From: Datnioides undecimradiatus
Lineage: Eukaryota; Chordata; Actinopteri; Lobotiformes; Datnioididae
Assembly: GCA_008933995.1 (NCBI GenBank)
Contig: WARS01001600.1
Span: 1,566,001 to 1,630,000 of the forward strand
Direction: 5' to 3'
Length of the DNA: 64,000 nt
Part shown: one piece after another, positions 46,266 through 58,415 of the stretch
Layout of the letters: each line of letters opens with the position of its first letter
Numbering within the stretch: position 1 is the stretch's first letter
Notes under the pieces: generated by a model
What the model saw: only the letters and a program-made list of their open reading frames with translations
Databases searched by the model: none
Told to the model about the DNA's origin: nothing
Position numbers and translations under genes: made by a program

Positions 46266-49200
46266 AGAGAACAATCCTTTAAATGCTGTTAATGTGGTTA
46301 ACACTGTACGTGCGTCCCGTATGACGCTCATTTGACTTTTTTTTTTTTTTTAAAGTCGTTTATTTTAGCTGACAGAAATTTTTTGTTGCATTCCAAATTT
46401 CCAAACCCAAAACGTGGAAAAGATAAGATCCGTATCTGTTTTGGAAACGTGTGCAGCGCTGCAGCCCAGGCTCCAGTTAGCGACTGTTATGAATAATATT
46501 CAGCTGAGTTTTTGTGCCGAGCTTCGTTGTTGTGATGTGGATGTTAGCATAAGTGGGTTGAGTAAAACGGTGTTTTCCCAGTTTTCCAAAACCTGTTGGT
46601 GGAAGTGTGCAGCAGCGATCGCTTTGTTTCCTCTGGGTTCCATTTGTTTCTGTTCCTCATAACCTGGAAGAGGGTGTTTGGCTAAACCTCTTCTTCCTCT
46701 TGTCATGACGTAATATAAAAGGTTTGTGTTATCTCTGATTGCAACCAATGCCCCATTGTTAGGATGAAGTTATGACAAGCTGAATCTTCAGCGTTAGCCG
46801 CTCACAGAACGGAGTTTGAGCTCGCTCGACCTTCGACGTCGCCCGACCCGCGGAAGAGAACGCTTCCTCATTCTCACTCACTTCCCTACACATGAGCTCA
46901 TTTGTTCATTTACCTTCTGGGCTGGCCTCTCTCCGTCCTCGTCTTCCCAACAGTTCCTCTTGGTGCCCTGCCAGGTCTTTCACACCAGTCCCAGGGTTTG
47001 GTGCTTTAGGATCAGTTAAATTTCACATGAGCAGCCGAGTTAGTGCCGATGCTGGAGTCTGATAAACAAGCGAGGACAGGACTCGTGGCGCCGCGCTAAC
47101 CTGGCAGCAGCTGCAGGGTTAACGTGATCACAGCAGAAACGCGTTTGCGTAATGACTCCATTTAATACCTGTTTCAGCTTCTCACCAGCTCCGTTTGTGC
47201 AAACAAGCGTTGAGCCTGAACGCCACACATTTGAATTACTGCTGATTTCCAGTTTTCATGTCATCGTGTTGTCCCAACAAACGCTGCTCAGGCATCAAGG
47301 AGGGAGTTTATGTGTCCCGGGATAAAGTCACAACAGTTATAAAACACTGTAATTCGTCTTCGAGTCATCCGATCCAGTCATGTTAAAAAGATCATTTACA
47401 GATGGCATCAGTCACTGCTGCCACTCAGTGACAGTAATAATAAAAACAGTGATGAACTGGACTTTTGCATCTCCATCATTACTGATAACTGATGCAAATA
47501 ATAACTTTGCCAACACTGTTTGTAGAGTATTTAAAATAGAAATGATAGAACATCTTTTCTCCATTGCACCGCTGGCAGACAAGCTGCCTGGCAGTTTCAT
47601 GCGATGGTTAATGCACCTCCACCCGTCTGTCTGCTACATCAAACAGTCATACTTTGCACTGGCCTCGTCTTTGACCTCTCACCTACATGAAGTAACCTCA
47701 GGGTCTGCCCTTGTCTTTCAGCTGCGAGCGGCGGCGCGGGCCCTGTAGCTGCGAGCTCTGGGTCAGCGTGGATAAAAGCTCTCCATTATAGGAAAAGGAA
47801 GCAGCACATGTTGAGTTTGTTTTACATGGGGCTTAATGGATTCCCGCTTATGCATGCATGTGTGAACGTCCGCTTCCCCTCACCGCCGGCCCGGCTTCGC
47901 AGACACGCGTGACCATGCACACGCATCGCGCCTGGGGACAGGATGGGCACCCACACATGCGCCCACGTCGCCGGGGCTCGGGAGGCACGACGCAGGGGCA
48001 GGCGGCTGCCAAGGCGGGTACGGCGGGTACAATGGAAGGATGTAGTGTATTGTTTTAGCCCATGGGGCAACGGGGCGAGGGCCGCCGCAGGCGTGACACA
48101 TGTGACGAGGCCGATGACTGAAGAGCTCAGCCGGTGCACGTGGAAACAGACCCGAACCGTGACCTTGAACTTTTCACCGCAGCCGATATTATGGGATGTT
48201 AACGGTGACATACTGTAATAAGGTCAGGAAGGGAAGGAGAGGAGGTCGTGAAAGTGGCTGAACGTCGAGCAGGTGCTGCCAAAACCAGCTGACACGCTGC
48301 TGACCGCCCGCTCTGCGGCAGAACAGACGCCTTATGAGCGCTGCGACTAAAACTAATTCAGCGTGTATCCACCGTCCTCAGCAGCCATGTACAATCCGAT
48401 AGGGCGACATCAACGGGAATGGAGGTTGGAGTGGGCTAGAATGTGGAATGTGCCACAGCCAATCAGGCGCCTCAATCTCAGGCTGACAGCCAATCAGGTC
48501 ATGGCACTTCAGGTCCCCGAGAGACCACTGAACTCCACGCAGAGGACATTTCTGAGGAGATCATGAACTTTTCGCTCCAGGAGATCTCTGCTTCCCTTTC
48601 TCCATCCATAAATTGCTTTTTTTCTGTCGTGGAGAAGTATGTCTCTCTGGTAATTGTGTTTTGCCTCATGCCAAAGAAATGTTTCCTCTCTCACCACCCC
48701 TGATCTCTCTCTCCCTCTCTCTCCCGCTCCTTCTGTCTCTCCCCCCGCTCGGTCTCACTCGAGTGATGGGAAAAGAGCCCGAGCAGGAATTTTTGTGTCT
48801 GTGAGTGCTGTTTGGTTAGACAGAGTCATATAACACGGCTATGGCGCGTTCACATGTGCCTGAGTGTTGGGGCAGCGACGGCTATTTACATTAAAGAGCC
48901 CAGAGCGGGCAGCGCTGGGGCTCCCAGCCCTCCATGGTTACATTAAGTGAAATAGATCCAGCCTAACCCTCGGCGCTCTCTGTCTCTGTCTTCCTGTCTG
49001 TCTCAACACTTTGTCTCTCTCCCTCGCACTTTAGCACCACTTCAGTTTCCTCCGTCTTGCTCTGCATGCCGCTCTTCCTTTGGTGGATTCTCGTCATGTC
49101 AGCACCCTCGACGCCCGGGCAGACCAGCAGCATCAAGCCGCCGTGCAAACCTGTGCAGAGCTCGCTTTCAAAACAGCGGAAGTGTTTCAGGCTCCGTCAC

Positions 49201-50590
49201 ATCTGTCGCTGGTAACACTGGCGGCCTTCCTCTGGCTCGCCGCCACCCTCCCCTGCAGTTTGCACCCAGTACTGCAACATCTGGCAGGAATGGAGCCGTA
49301 GCTCACCTCTACCTTTACCCCCTCACCTCTGCTGTCCAGCTGGTTTGCTGGAAAACAAATCAGGAGGTGTGCACCTTCAGCATACACTCTCCAACTCCCC
49401 CGAAGCTCCCTCCGATACAAACAAACACTCTTTAAGAGGTTCCTGCAGTGAAGACTGACACGAATCTGTCATCCTGCAAATAAATAATATAGAAAATTAG
49501 CCTAGCTCAGCTTATCTTAGCTTAGCTTATCTTAGCTTAGTTGCCAATAAAACTGACTGGTGTGTTAACCTGGTGCAGGGACTGACGGTGCAGACTGATG
49601 GAGGGGCAGCTACATGTTGTCTTGTGTGTTGTGTATTTGTTTCTGGTTTGTTTATGTCAGCACTGGGCTCATTCAGGAATCACCCAGTTCTGTTCACAGT
49701 GAGTTTAAAAAAAAAAACTTGATCAGATCCAGGAAAAGATTCAGGTTTGGATCCAAAATGTAAAAAAAAAAAAGAAAAAAAAAGTGTGTAAAGATATGAA
49801 ATTATATTAAAAATGGCACACTTTATTTGACCAATACTGTTTAAAAGGAGCTCCACATTCATTTCTACTGTCATTTTTGTTGGTTAATGTTTTTTAGAAA
49901 CTACACCTACACAGAAAAACACCTTTTCTGCCAAAAGAAGAGTGGAAATGAAAGTTTGTCGCTTCTAAATCCTCACATAAGCTTTAATGTGGGGAAAGAG
50001 TTTGTTACCTTAACAGTCTTCTCTAGTTTCATATTTAGTTTACAGACATGACATTGATCCTCTCACCTAACACTATTACAAATATTATATAATGAATAAA
50101 TATCCCTGCAGCAGGTGACTGCCCCGCTTCTTCTGATCAGTAGACCTGGAGAATCAGGTTTTGGCTCCGGCCGAGGCCGAGCTGCAGCCCTCGCACACAC
50201 ACACACACACACACGCACACACAGAGTTACCATGACTAATACCGTACCTCTTGGCAGGCACAGGCTGGGTTCAAAGGTCAGCCCTGTGTCAATAAACAGG
50301 GGATCTTGTGATTGGCTCCACAGTGACTCAAAGCATCACTGCTGCCTTCTCTGAGTGGCCACCACCAACGACCTTTTTCTCTGAAGAAAAAAAGTTTAAT
50401 GCCACAGAAACACATCAGAGATGAGATTTATGCTAATTCAGCAGTTTGTCAGGGCTGTAAATCACCCACACACACACACACACACACACACATCTGAAGT
50501 GAACAACTAGATGAAGATAAATCAAATGAAGCAGCGTCTGAAGAAATGAATAACAACCTCCTTTTGTTTCAGAAACATCTCTCGATACTT
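43071..50590. other. Gene-free sequence with frequent microsatellites
   Basis: (CA)n or (GT)n at about 43446-43469, 44217-44238, 44995-45014, 46029-46054, 46219-46263, 50193-50222 and 50467-50493; poly(T) at 46339-46352. A TTAGC-type array lies at 49503-49541. The GC-rich stretch at 47,850-48,100 has overlapping open frames on both strands but no protein resemblance. No gene recognised. Confidence 0.5.
49503..49541. repeat. CTTAGCTTA-type short tandem array
   Basis: Imperfect tandem CTTAGCTTAT / CTTAGCTTAG units. A related GCTAAGCTAAGCTAA run occurs on the opposite orientation in copb2 intron 10 near 26,448-26,463. Confidence 0.75.
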
Positions 50591-51140
50591 TCTGAGTTAT
50601 TTTGATTTGCCCCCTGATGTGAGCGGAGTCCTGACTCTGACCCTCCCGGGATCCGTTCCTCTCCCCTTTTAACCTGTCGATGGCTCGGCCTGCAGCCTGC
50701 TCTGGAGGCAGGTATAGTGTTTCTGCCGGAGCTTTACACTCTGCTTGACCCCGCCACATAGAAAACATGTTAGATAATGGGCCCGGGCCGGCCGGTGGGG
50801 CCGAGTCGCAGCGTTTGATCAGGAAATCCTGCATGCGGCTGTGCTGGATGGAGATCTGATTAGTAACCGTGGTGACGAAGCGATGGGATCCACGAGGCTT
50901 TGCTTCAATCAGATGTGACAGGTCGGGTTTTTGTCCACGGCTCCGGCGCAGCAGGATCACCTCGGCCTACGGGAGTGAGTTAGGGCATTAGATAAAGCGC
51001 CTAATTGAATGCATCAGCTGAGGGCAGCGGCCGGGCCTCTGATCGTGCACCGATAACCTGCACCATTTACCTGATTTAACTGTTCCCGGTGCCCTACATG
51101 CAGGGCAGGTGTAACTTAAAGCCTCACTCTTAGAGAAGAA
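50590..51140. promoter_or_regulatory. Candidate conserved noncoding element
   Basis: Unique sequence with GATCTGATTAGTAACC, GCGCCTAATTGAATGC and CATTTACCTGATTTAAC motifs. A 175-codon minus-strand frame (50960-50433) overlaps it, but about 15 of its codons come from a CA repeat and it has no domain resemblance. Read as noncoding. Confidence 0.33.
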
Positions 51141-51349
51141 GCACTGGACGATCCTGCGGCTCCAAATATCCAACAACTTCACAGGCCTCTCGGGCTGTTT
51201 ATGTGGCCTTTAAGGGTGCAGAAGGAGCGCGGCACAGACGACGCAGTGGCCAGGAAAAATCAGCAACGTGAAGGGTGAAAGCAGATTCCAGTAGTCAGGA
51301 ATTTCTAAGCATAACAAACATGTCAGACCTATTTAGCAGCCAACGGCAG

Positions 51350-52160
51350 GTCACTCTCCGGAGCTGTGAGGTGTATATTGTTTCTGATTAAGCCTTTCTG
51401 CGCTCACGTTGCTGCACTTTGTCACAATTTACTTTAAATTCATTAGCGCTTCAAACATTTTGCTTCGCCATATCCATAAAAAATAAATGGGCCTGGTGGA
51501 AGGAACGAGGCAGGGCGCTGATTAGCAGCAGCGACGTCCCTCTGGTCTCTGCAGCCGGGGAGAGTTTCCCTGGATCTCAAAAGTGTGAAGATAAAATTAA
51601 TTTGCCGCTTTTAACTGTTGCCAGAATCATACTCTCTGTGTGAGACGTCCAATTTACTATTTCCTGTTGTATCTATACATTGATCAGGCAGAGATTCCTA
51701 TCGCTGTTTCTCAACGCTCGGCTCAAAATAAATCATCTCCTGGAGCTCTCGGTCGGCTCCTCTCCCCTCAGGTCATGGATACTGATATCAAACGGGAACG
51801 TTTCACACCAAAACACCTCATCCGCTCTCTGTGTCCCCCGGGGGGCATCGGACAAAAGGGATGAATGGAGTGAAGGTAAAAAGCCAGCGCGCTGACAATT
51901 TCCCAGACATCTGCGAAAAATGTAACCTCTCCGTCGCTCTCATGATGTCAGCGGGCTGTTGTGTTCAGCGGGGGATTGGGCTAAAACGCTCGCGACGGAG
52001 CCAAGGTAAACCGTTCCAAATGGAGCGCGGCGCGGGAAAAGGGACACCATCGCAACAAAAGGAGTTAGATATGGATCGTTGGGTCTGCGCACCGGCCGCA
52101 GCTTGAGCCAATTATTGGTGTCATCTTGATCCAATTTAATCAATCTGAGGGGGGACTCTG
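51350..52160. promoter_or_regulatory. Candidate conserved noncoding elements
   Basis: A run of unique AT-balanced DNA with TTTACTTTAAATTCATTAG, AAAATTAATTTGCCG, CAATTTACTATTTCC, GAGCCAATTATTGG and GATCCAATTTAATCAATC motifs. No coding signal. Among the densest homeodomain-core stretches in the window. Confidence 0.37.
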
Positions 52161-52202
52161 GGAGGGGAGGGGAGGGGGGGAGTCGGGGAGTGGCGGGTGG
52201 GT
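52149..52202 (+). other. G-run cluster, possible G-quadruplex
   Basis: Seven or more runs of three or more G in about 55 bp (GGGGGGACTCTGGGAGGGG..., GGGGGGGAGTCGGGG). Confidence 0.55.
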
Positions 52203-53502
52203 GCAAACGTTGGTCAAATATCCTGAGCTGACTGAGGAGCTGTCGACCCCCGCTGCATCGCCACCCACCCACCCACTCACCCACTCACACACACACACAC
52301 AGTCACAGACATTTGTCAGTGTCGATATGAGATCGATGCAGCTTTCCTCAGTCTTTACAGACCAACGCCGCTTCAGTGTCAGCGTGGATTAGCAGGAACC
52401 AACACAAACAGATTGTGTGAGGGAGGATGTCATCGTTTGGAGAGTTGAGGTAAATGTTTTTTTCTGTGAGAGTAACATCAGCGTTCACCTCCTCTTCCTC
52501 TGAAAGTGTAACAGGAGATACAGCGACTGCACTCACTGCCTCAAGGCGCTGGATCCCTCGGCCGAGCGCGGCTTTCCTGTTTTCTGCGGTGGTCCGACTG
52601 CACTCTTTAATTTCTCTTATTTACCACGAGTGAAGCATGGATGGGGCTCTTCTGCTCTGTTGCAGACACGCCCTACCTCATCATCGCACCTTGAAGCTGC
52701 GCAGTTTAAACAAACAGCTTCACCTGAGTCTCGACCTGCAGTCAGGATCTAAATTTAGCTCCTGGTGCCAAGGCGGGCTCTGGTCTGAGAGTCGTCTTTC
52801 CGAAGGTCTGAGAACAGGGACGGGAAACACAAACCTCACTCCAGTCACACGGTTAGCGTGGTGTGTAGTCCGCGAGCTGAGGACGTTTCTGGGCCTTTGT
52901 GATGTTTATTGACATGTGAAACGAGCTGGTGTCTGTCAGAGTGCCCGCGAGTGTGAACTAGAGCTAACGAGTGACTTGAAGCGCCGCTGTGCAAACATAT
53001 AAAACTGAACTCACGGTGTCTCTAACAAACCTGATGGATGCATCGCCTTCATGTTTGCAGAGATGCCTTTAAATCCGTTTCACACAGACCTGGGCAGCAC
53101 GGATCTGTACAGGGGTTTTCTGATGTGACACCCGTCTTTCAGCCGGATGGCTCCATGTCTCTGTAAGTTGTCATGATGAGCAGAAGCCGAGTGGGAGCTG
53201 GACCTGCTCATAAAACCATCGCCCCGTGCAACATCCGAAACATTTAATCTGGGGCAGAAACAAGTGACCGTAACACTCAGAGTGGCTGCTCTCAGGCCAG
53301 CTTTCTCCTCTGCTGCCTCACGTCTATTCCACATCAGAGTCTTCAGCCCATCAGCCCATCGTCAGTGTAACTGGCCTCTGTTTCGCGCCCGTTCAGATGC
53401 AGCGGAAACACAAGCAGGAAGCAACAGGAGGAGCTACAGTCTGACCAGAGAAGAGCTGCATGCTCTGCTCAAGAGCATCTCCTACACACATATAAGCACA
53501 TG

Positions 53503-53505
<3 letters not shown>
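52203..53505. other. Gene-free sequence
   Basis: No feature recognised except a short CACCCACC/CA run at about 52260-52300. Confidence 0.55.

Positions 53506-53507
<2 letters not shown>

Positions 53508-53543
<36 letters not shown>
53508..53543. repeat. (CA)n microsatellite
   Basis: About 18 CA units. Confidence 0.95.
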
Positions 53544-53548
<5 letters not shown>

Positions 53549-53589
53549 CTGACGTGCAGTGTGTAACGGCTCGTTGTAATCAGTGTTTC

Positions 53590-54130
53590 AATCTGCAGGA
53601 GTCTGTTGAAATAATTAGGGCTTGAGTAAAACAATACACACGGCTGGCTATTATTTCACATCTAAAGCCGGGTCACGTTCCCAATTACTCTAAAATGTTG
53701 TGATGACATGCTCCCTGTTTTCACTGATAACACCGATATTATTCCAGGTAATGTGTTTCGGCAGCGGGGTCATCAACGCGCCGTTCAGATTAAAGCATCG
53801 ACACAACTGAAGCAGTAAAATGGTTTGAATTTTAAACACTTTTCACTTTTACCTTCCCGCTAACGTTGAACTTTAACTTGTCTTTTACTACGTGTCCCAT
53901 CAGCCCCGCGAGGTTGTGGCAACCCTGGAAGTCGGTGTGTGCATCCACAGGATGGTAGCCAATTATTTGGAGCCCGCTTCAGTTTTCCAAATTAAAAATG
54001 GCCTCCCTCCACTGTTGACCTTGGATCAGCTTTCCATTTCTTATTATTATTAGGTTATTAACACAAACCCCTGAAAGTATCTTTTTAAAGTCTAAAACAA
54101 ATTCGATTAGGCCTCTTTACTCGCACCGGT
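53590..54130. promoter_or_regulatory. Candidate conserved noncoding element
   Basis: AATAATTAGGGCTTG, CCCAATTACTC, GCCAATTATTTGG and CCAAATTAAAAATGG motifs occur in otherwise unique sequence, together with GATATTATTCC and TTATTATTATTAGG. No open frame of note. Conservation untested. Confidence 0.36.
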
Positions 54131-55398
54131 GCAGACGTATCGCTGTCTAACTCCTGTCTGCTCCCTATTACCTTCGACACTGAAGTCAGGGGGAGAGTCC
54201 GGACCTGAAAGCCTATATCCCCCTGCTCGCTGGTCAAGGCAGGGGGGTGCCGGGTTTGCAGCACATTACCGCTTTATTGAATTAATTACGATAAGGATCA
54301 TAACTTTAAACGCGGGGTGAGGCGCGGGGCGTTTTTCGGCGCAGATCGCTCCGAGCAATTTCTCCCCTGAACGACGGTGGAGGGGTTATTGGATCTGTCA
54401 GGCCTGAACTCTGTGGCATCGTAACGAGCTCCATAAGGTAAGCCGAGGTTGGGCACAGTTCGCCGCACTGATCCCCGTACGCCTGCAACACGGGGAAATT
54501 TGTACTACATACTGAACAAATAACAAGAGAGCGCAGAGAGGAGAGAGGCGACCGGTGAGGCCTTGTTGTGATGGCGCCTCAGTCCCAGGGCTCGGAGAGT
54601 CACGCGGGGTTATCCCGAGGTCTGGTGCCGTATACAGTTCCAGTAGATGCAATGAAGTGTGTCATTGTGTTATGATGCCGCCTGGACGCTGCTCGCTCAC
54701 TCTCCTGCTCACCCAGCTCTCGCTGCTCCCAGAGGGCAGCGTGTTGGTGGCTCACACGAGACTTTCTTATTCCTCCGTTGGGTCCGTGCGTCCCCCAGAA
54801 ACTAAAACGTGGTCAATTATGGCGAGGCTTGGCGAGGCCGCATCAGTCGAGGAGCTATTTTTAGGAACCGCGGTTGAATATAGGGTTAAAGAAAGGGTTG
54901 AGGTCAGCGCCGGCATGCTGTCGTGTCACATCGAGGGGCTAAGGAGACAATATGAGTCAACAGGCTGTCCTCACACGTCTAACAATTCAAGGATGTGTGT
55001 TTGTAGAAACCTCAACCCCCCCCGAGCCCAGCGCACTTCAAAGAGCTCCCGTCACACGGAGAGTCCTTTCTCATTTCCACCATGCGGACCCGCCAGCAGC
55101 ACTGAGAGCAGTGTTGGACATTTAGTGAGAAACATTTGTCGTTCTGTTTCTGGGATGACAAAAGGCTTCAGCGTGCGCGGCTGTCGAGTCGAGCAGGGAC
55201 GGGAATCGCCACGGGTCGGACCGTTTCGGATTAACCGCCATATTGATCAATAGGCCTGCCCTGTAGGCTGATGGGATGCTGATGACGTGCAGATAGTGTT
55301 TTTATTGCTTTGAGCGCCCACCAGCATTTGAGCACGTCCGACAGCTCTCCGAGGCTCCCCTCTTCGACTCCTCAGACATGTGAGGTGTGTTTTTGATG

Positions 55399-55400
<2 letters not shown>
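54131..55400. other. GC-rich gene-free sequence with a long plus-strand open frame
   Basis: The plus strand is open for 232 codons at 54555-55253. It has no domain resemblance, biased composition or splice context, and TGA/TAG-poor GC-rich DNA can stay open this long by chance. The sub-block at 54820-54960 (GGAGCTATTTTTAGGAACC and GGGTTAAAGAAAGGG) looks enhancer-like. Confidence 0.4.

Positions 55401-55447
<47 letters not shown>
55401..55447. repeat. (GT)n microsatellite
   Basis: About 23 GT units. Confidence 0.95.
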
Positions 55448-55450
<3 letters not shown>

Positions 55451-56990
55451 CTCTCTGCCTGCGCAGGTTTGTGTCTGTGGGAGTGTGTGCATGGCTGCGA
55501 GCTAAATACGTGCAGATGTAACATAATATTTTCACTGTAAGCGTCTTTGAGGGACAATAACCTGCAGCTGAATCAGCATGCTGCCCCGCCACGCGACTGC
55601 CTTTCATATGAGCCACCCAACTATCTGGAGAATGCGTCGGCTCGCTCGGGGTGAAAGTCGGCGCGCTCCTTTCACTCTGTGCTCTCCCGTGCACCGGCGA
55701 GGCCCGTGCATGCGTGCGGCGAGCCGCTCTGACATCAGCCTGAATGTGTCTGACTGCGTGTCTTTCTCTTCGGAAACACACCCATGCTTTGACTGAACCA
55801 CCCTCTCTGCACACCTTTTCATCTATAAATATGGTTTTTGGCACGGACACACAAGCGCTACTGATATCACACACACCTATGCATGTCCAGAAAACAAGCC
55901 CGCTTGATGCGAGACACCTCTGTTTGACTGCATGCAGCCCGGCTCTTATTTGCTGATGGAGGGAGCAACATGTCTGCTGCGGGGGTATTCGGGGCAAACA
56001 GTGGGGAGATGAGATGTAATCACAGGCTTGTACAGCTGGGCCTTGTTTAGCTGGTCGACACTGTGGAAGGGGGAGGAAAACTAATTCCCAATCCAAATAC
56101 ATCAGCATCAAAGAGCCTCCAATAAAGCCTGAGAGTGAGGGCAGTTGGGCATCGCGTAAGCCCCACTGAACCTTTACTGACTAAATGCCGAGATGAACTC
56201 CTGAGCAGACGCCTGTCTGAATGTTCAGTGTTTTGCATTCTTGTGGCCGTGAGTGACAGTGTTTGACTCATTAACGCAATAACGGCTTTTAATGTGAATA
56301 TATTAAGTTCGGTTGCATTGAAAACGCAGCAGCCAGCAGTAAGGCTGACGGCATCGTTTCCACCGGGGCTGGGGGGGGGGTGATGTCCCGCTTTTATTGT
56401 TTCAGCTTGATTTTCTTGTCGAACACTGTCCTCGCTTTGTCCTGCTACCACTCAGCGGAGCCTTTCTGCCCTGAGCTCAGCCTCGGAGGTCACGTGCAGA
56501 GTGGCCTGTCTTATTGTTGAGGCTGTTTGCAGGCCGCGTACTTATTATTATTATTATTTATCTAAAGTGAGTGCTGTCCAATAAACAGCGTGTGTTGCAG
56601 TAAAGAACATTATCAGTTGCAAATGATAGATGAACGCTGTGGTTGTTGTTACTGACACACAACTGTCCACCCCACCCCCCACCCCCCCCCCCCCCCAACA
56701 ACCCAAAGAGTCTGAACCCGCTGTCTTTTGTGCGCGGCGACCACGTCGATTCTTTTCATTTTCACTGCCTTCATCTTTATCTGTGCTCCATCTTTTTCTT
56801 CTCTTTATCTCGTAAAATACCAGAAAACAAAGACATCAGTTGTATTTTTGTCTCTGCCCAGAGAGGAAATGTACAGCGCACTGAACTCTGGCCACCGCTG
56901 GGAGTCATGCATATATTCAGACTCCCACACAGACTCATACAGCAGATACCGTAGAAGGAGGCAACCATGCATTGTTACTGCGGCGATGAG
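55448..56990. other. Gene-free sequence with a long minus-strand open frame
   Basis: The minus strand is open for 269 codons at 56111-55302, part of it through the GT repeat. No family resemblance. A C-run of about 15 lies at 56680-56696. The stretch 55,960-56,330 is unique and AT-balanced (GGAAAACTAATTCCCAATCC) and may be a noncoding element. Confidence 0.4.
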
Positions 56991-56994
56991 CCTC

Positions 56995-57430
56995 ACACAC
57001 ACACAGATCGTCCTCTTTAGACCTTCACCTCCCATCCCACTCTATCCTCAGTGTGCTCTGCAGGGTCACACTGATGCACAATGCAACATTTCCGTATGTT
57101 TCCTTTGCTTTGTATATATATTCACAGGTGGATGCGCAGCAGTTCACTTCAACGTAACATTGACATACTGAAGTTTATACATACCTACATGTCACCATGC
57201 ACGCACCAGAGCACTGATAGTGATCTGCACATGTGTATTTATGGCATCTGGTGGTGACTCTCTTGCATGTGTGCACCTCCATCTGATGTTCTTGCAGAAA
57301 GAGAAACGAAACAAGTGGAAAGAGATTTTTATAAAATATGAACATAAATAAGTGAATGAATCCAAAAGCGCAGCGAACCCATCGGCACCGCAGCAGTGAC
57401 ATGACCTCGTTTCTGTTGATGTGTTGATGA
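56995..57430. repeat. Imperfect tandem duplication, copy 1
   Basis: Two colinear segments match copy 2 downstream. CTCTTTAGACCTTCACC at 57013-57029 continues to GGTCACACTGATGCACA. GTGCACCTCCATCTGATG plus TTCTTGCA at 57271-57296 is flanked by ATGAATAAGTGAATGA-like and TGACATGAC...TTTCTGTTGA-like sequence. Copy 1 is about 435 bp. Confidence 0.75.
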
Positions 57431-57554
57431 AAGTACTGTTACTGACTGTTAAAGCTCATTCTTGTGGTTTAGATAATGATGATAACTAAAGAAACTGGCG
57501 CACATGCACAAGCCCCGCTGATATCACACACACCTGCCGTGATTAACTATCCAC

Positions 57555-58415
57555 ACACGCACACACACACACACGTTGCTCTTTAGACCTTCACCCTCTC
57601 TCCTCCCATCTTCAGAGCACAACGTGTGTCCTGCGAGGTCACAGTGATGCACAGTGTAACCGTTTGTACGTTTAATCAGGGTGGATATTACTGGGGGCCG
57701 GCAGCTCTGCTTCATGTTTGACACAGAGTGAGGTCGTCTGTGGCTTCTCTCAGAGACACGAGACGATCAGTTCGATCAGCGTGACCAGGACGTGTGATTG
57801 GTGTCAAAGGTTCTGAGTCCAAGGTCCGACTGAAGATCTTATAGCAGAGCGGGCTTCATGCTGTGAGGATCACACGTGACTTGTAAAGACATTTTTAATT
57901 CAAGAAGTTTTTAAATAATCATCTTTTGGGCAGACTTCTTTGTGTAAATACATAAGGGACATCTCTGTGTCAATCAGTTCTGCAGCACAGCTGATTCACA
58001 TGAACCGGTCGTTATCAGGCTTCTGCAGAGGCTGACAACGAGTGATCGTTTGAATCAGCTGTGTCTGGAGCAGGTCAGCGAGTCCAGGACCTGGACTGAG
58101 ACACAGAGTGTCTCAGTTTGGTCTCGATAACTGAATCGTTGACGCTCGTTTGACGTGTGCCGTTAAATGGAACGCATATACGCCTACATGCCGACATGCA
58201 TGCACGGTGGCTCTTTTGCATGTGCATGCGCATTCCTGCGTGTGTGCACCTCCATCTGATGTTCTTGCAAGACGATAAATGAAACCAGTGAAAATGGAAT
58301 AAAATGAAAATGAATAAGTGAATAACTACAAAAGCACAAACAGCTCTGACAGTTCTCTGCATCATGAAAACCATTGCAGCACATGACATGACATCATTTC
58401 TGTTGACGTGACGAC
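57555..58415. repeat. Imperfect tandem duplication, copy 2
   Basis: It repeats the two segments of copy 1 in the same order: 57579-57595 and on to GGTCACAGTGATGCACA, then a linking GGTGGAT...GCAGC...CTTCA similarity, then the 58244-58269 core identical over 26 bases to 57271-57296. About 450 bp (57,720-58,170) are present only in this copy, so either copy 2 gained an insertion or copy 1 lost it. Confidence 0.75.

Noticed and set aside
50433-50960. 175-codon minus-strand open frame as a candidate gene
   Set aside because: Its end is a translated CA repeat, no family is recognisable, and the underlying sequence looks like a noncoding element.
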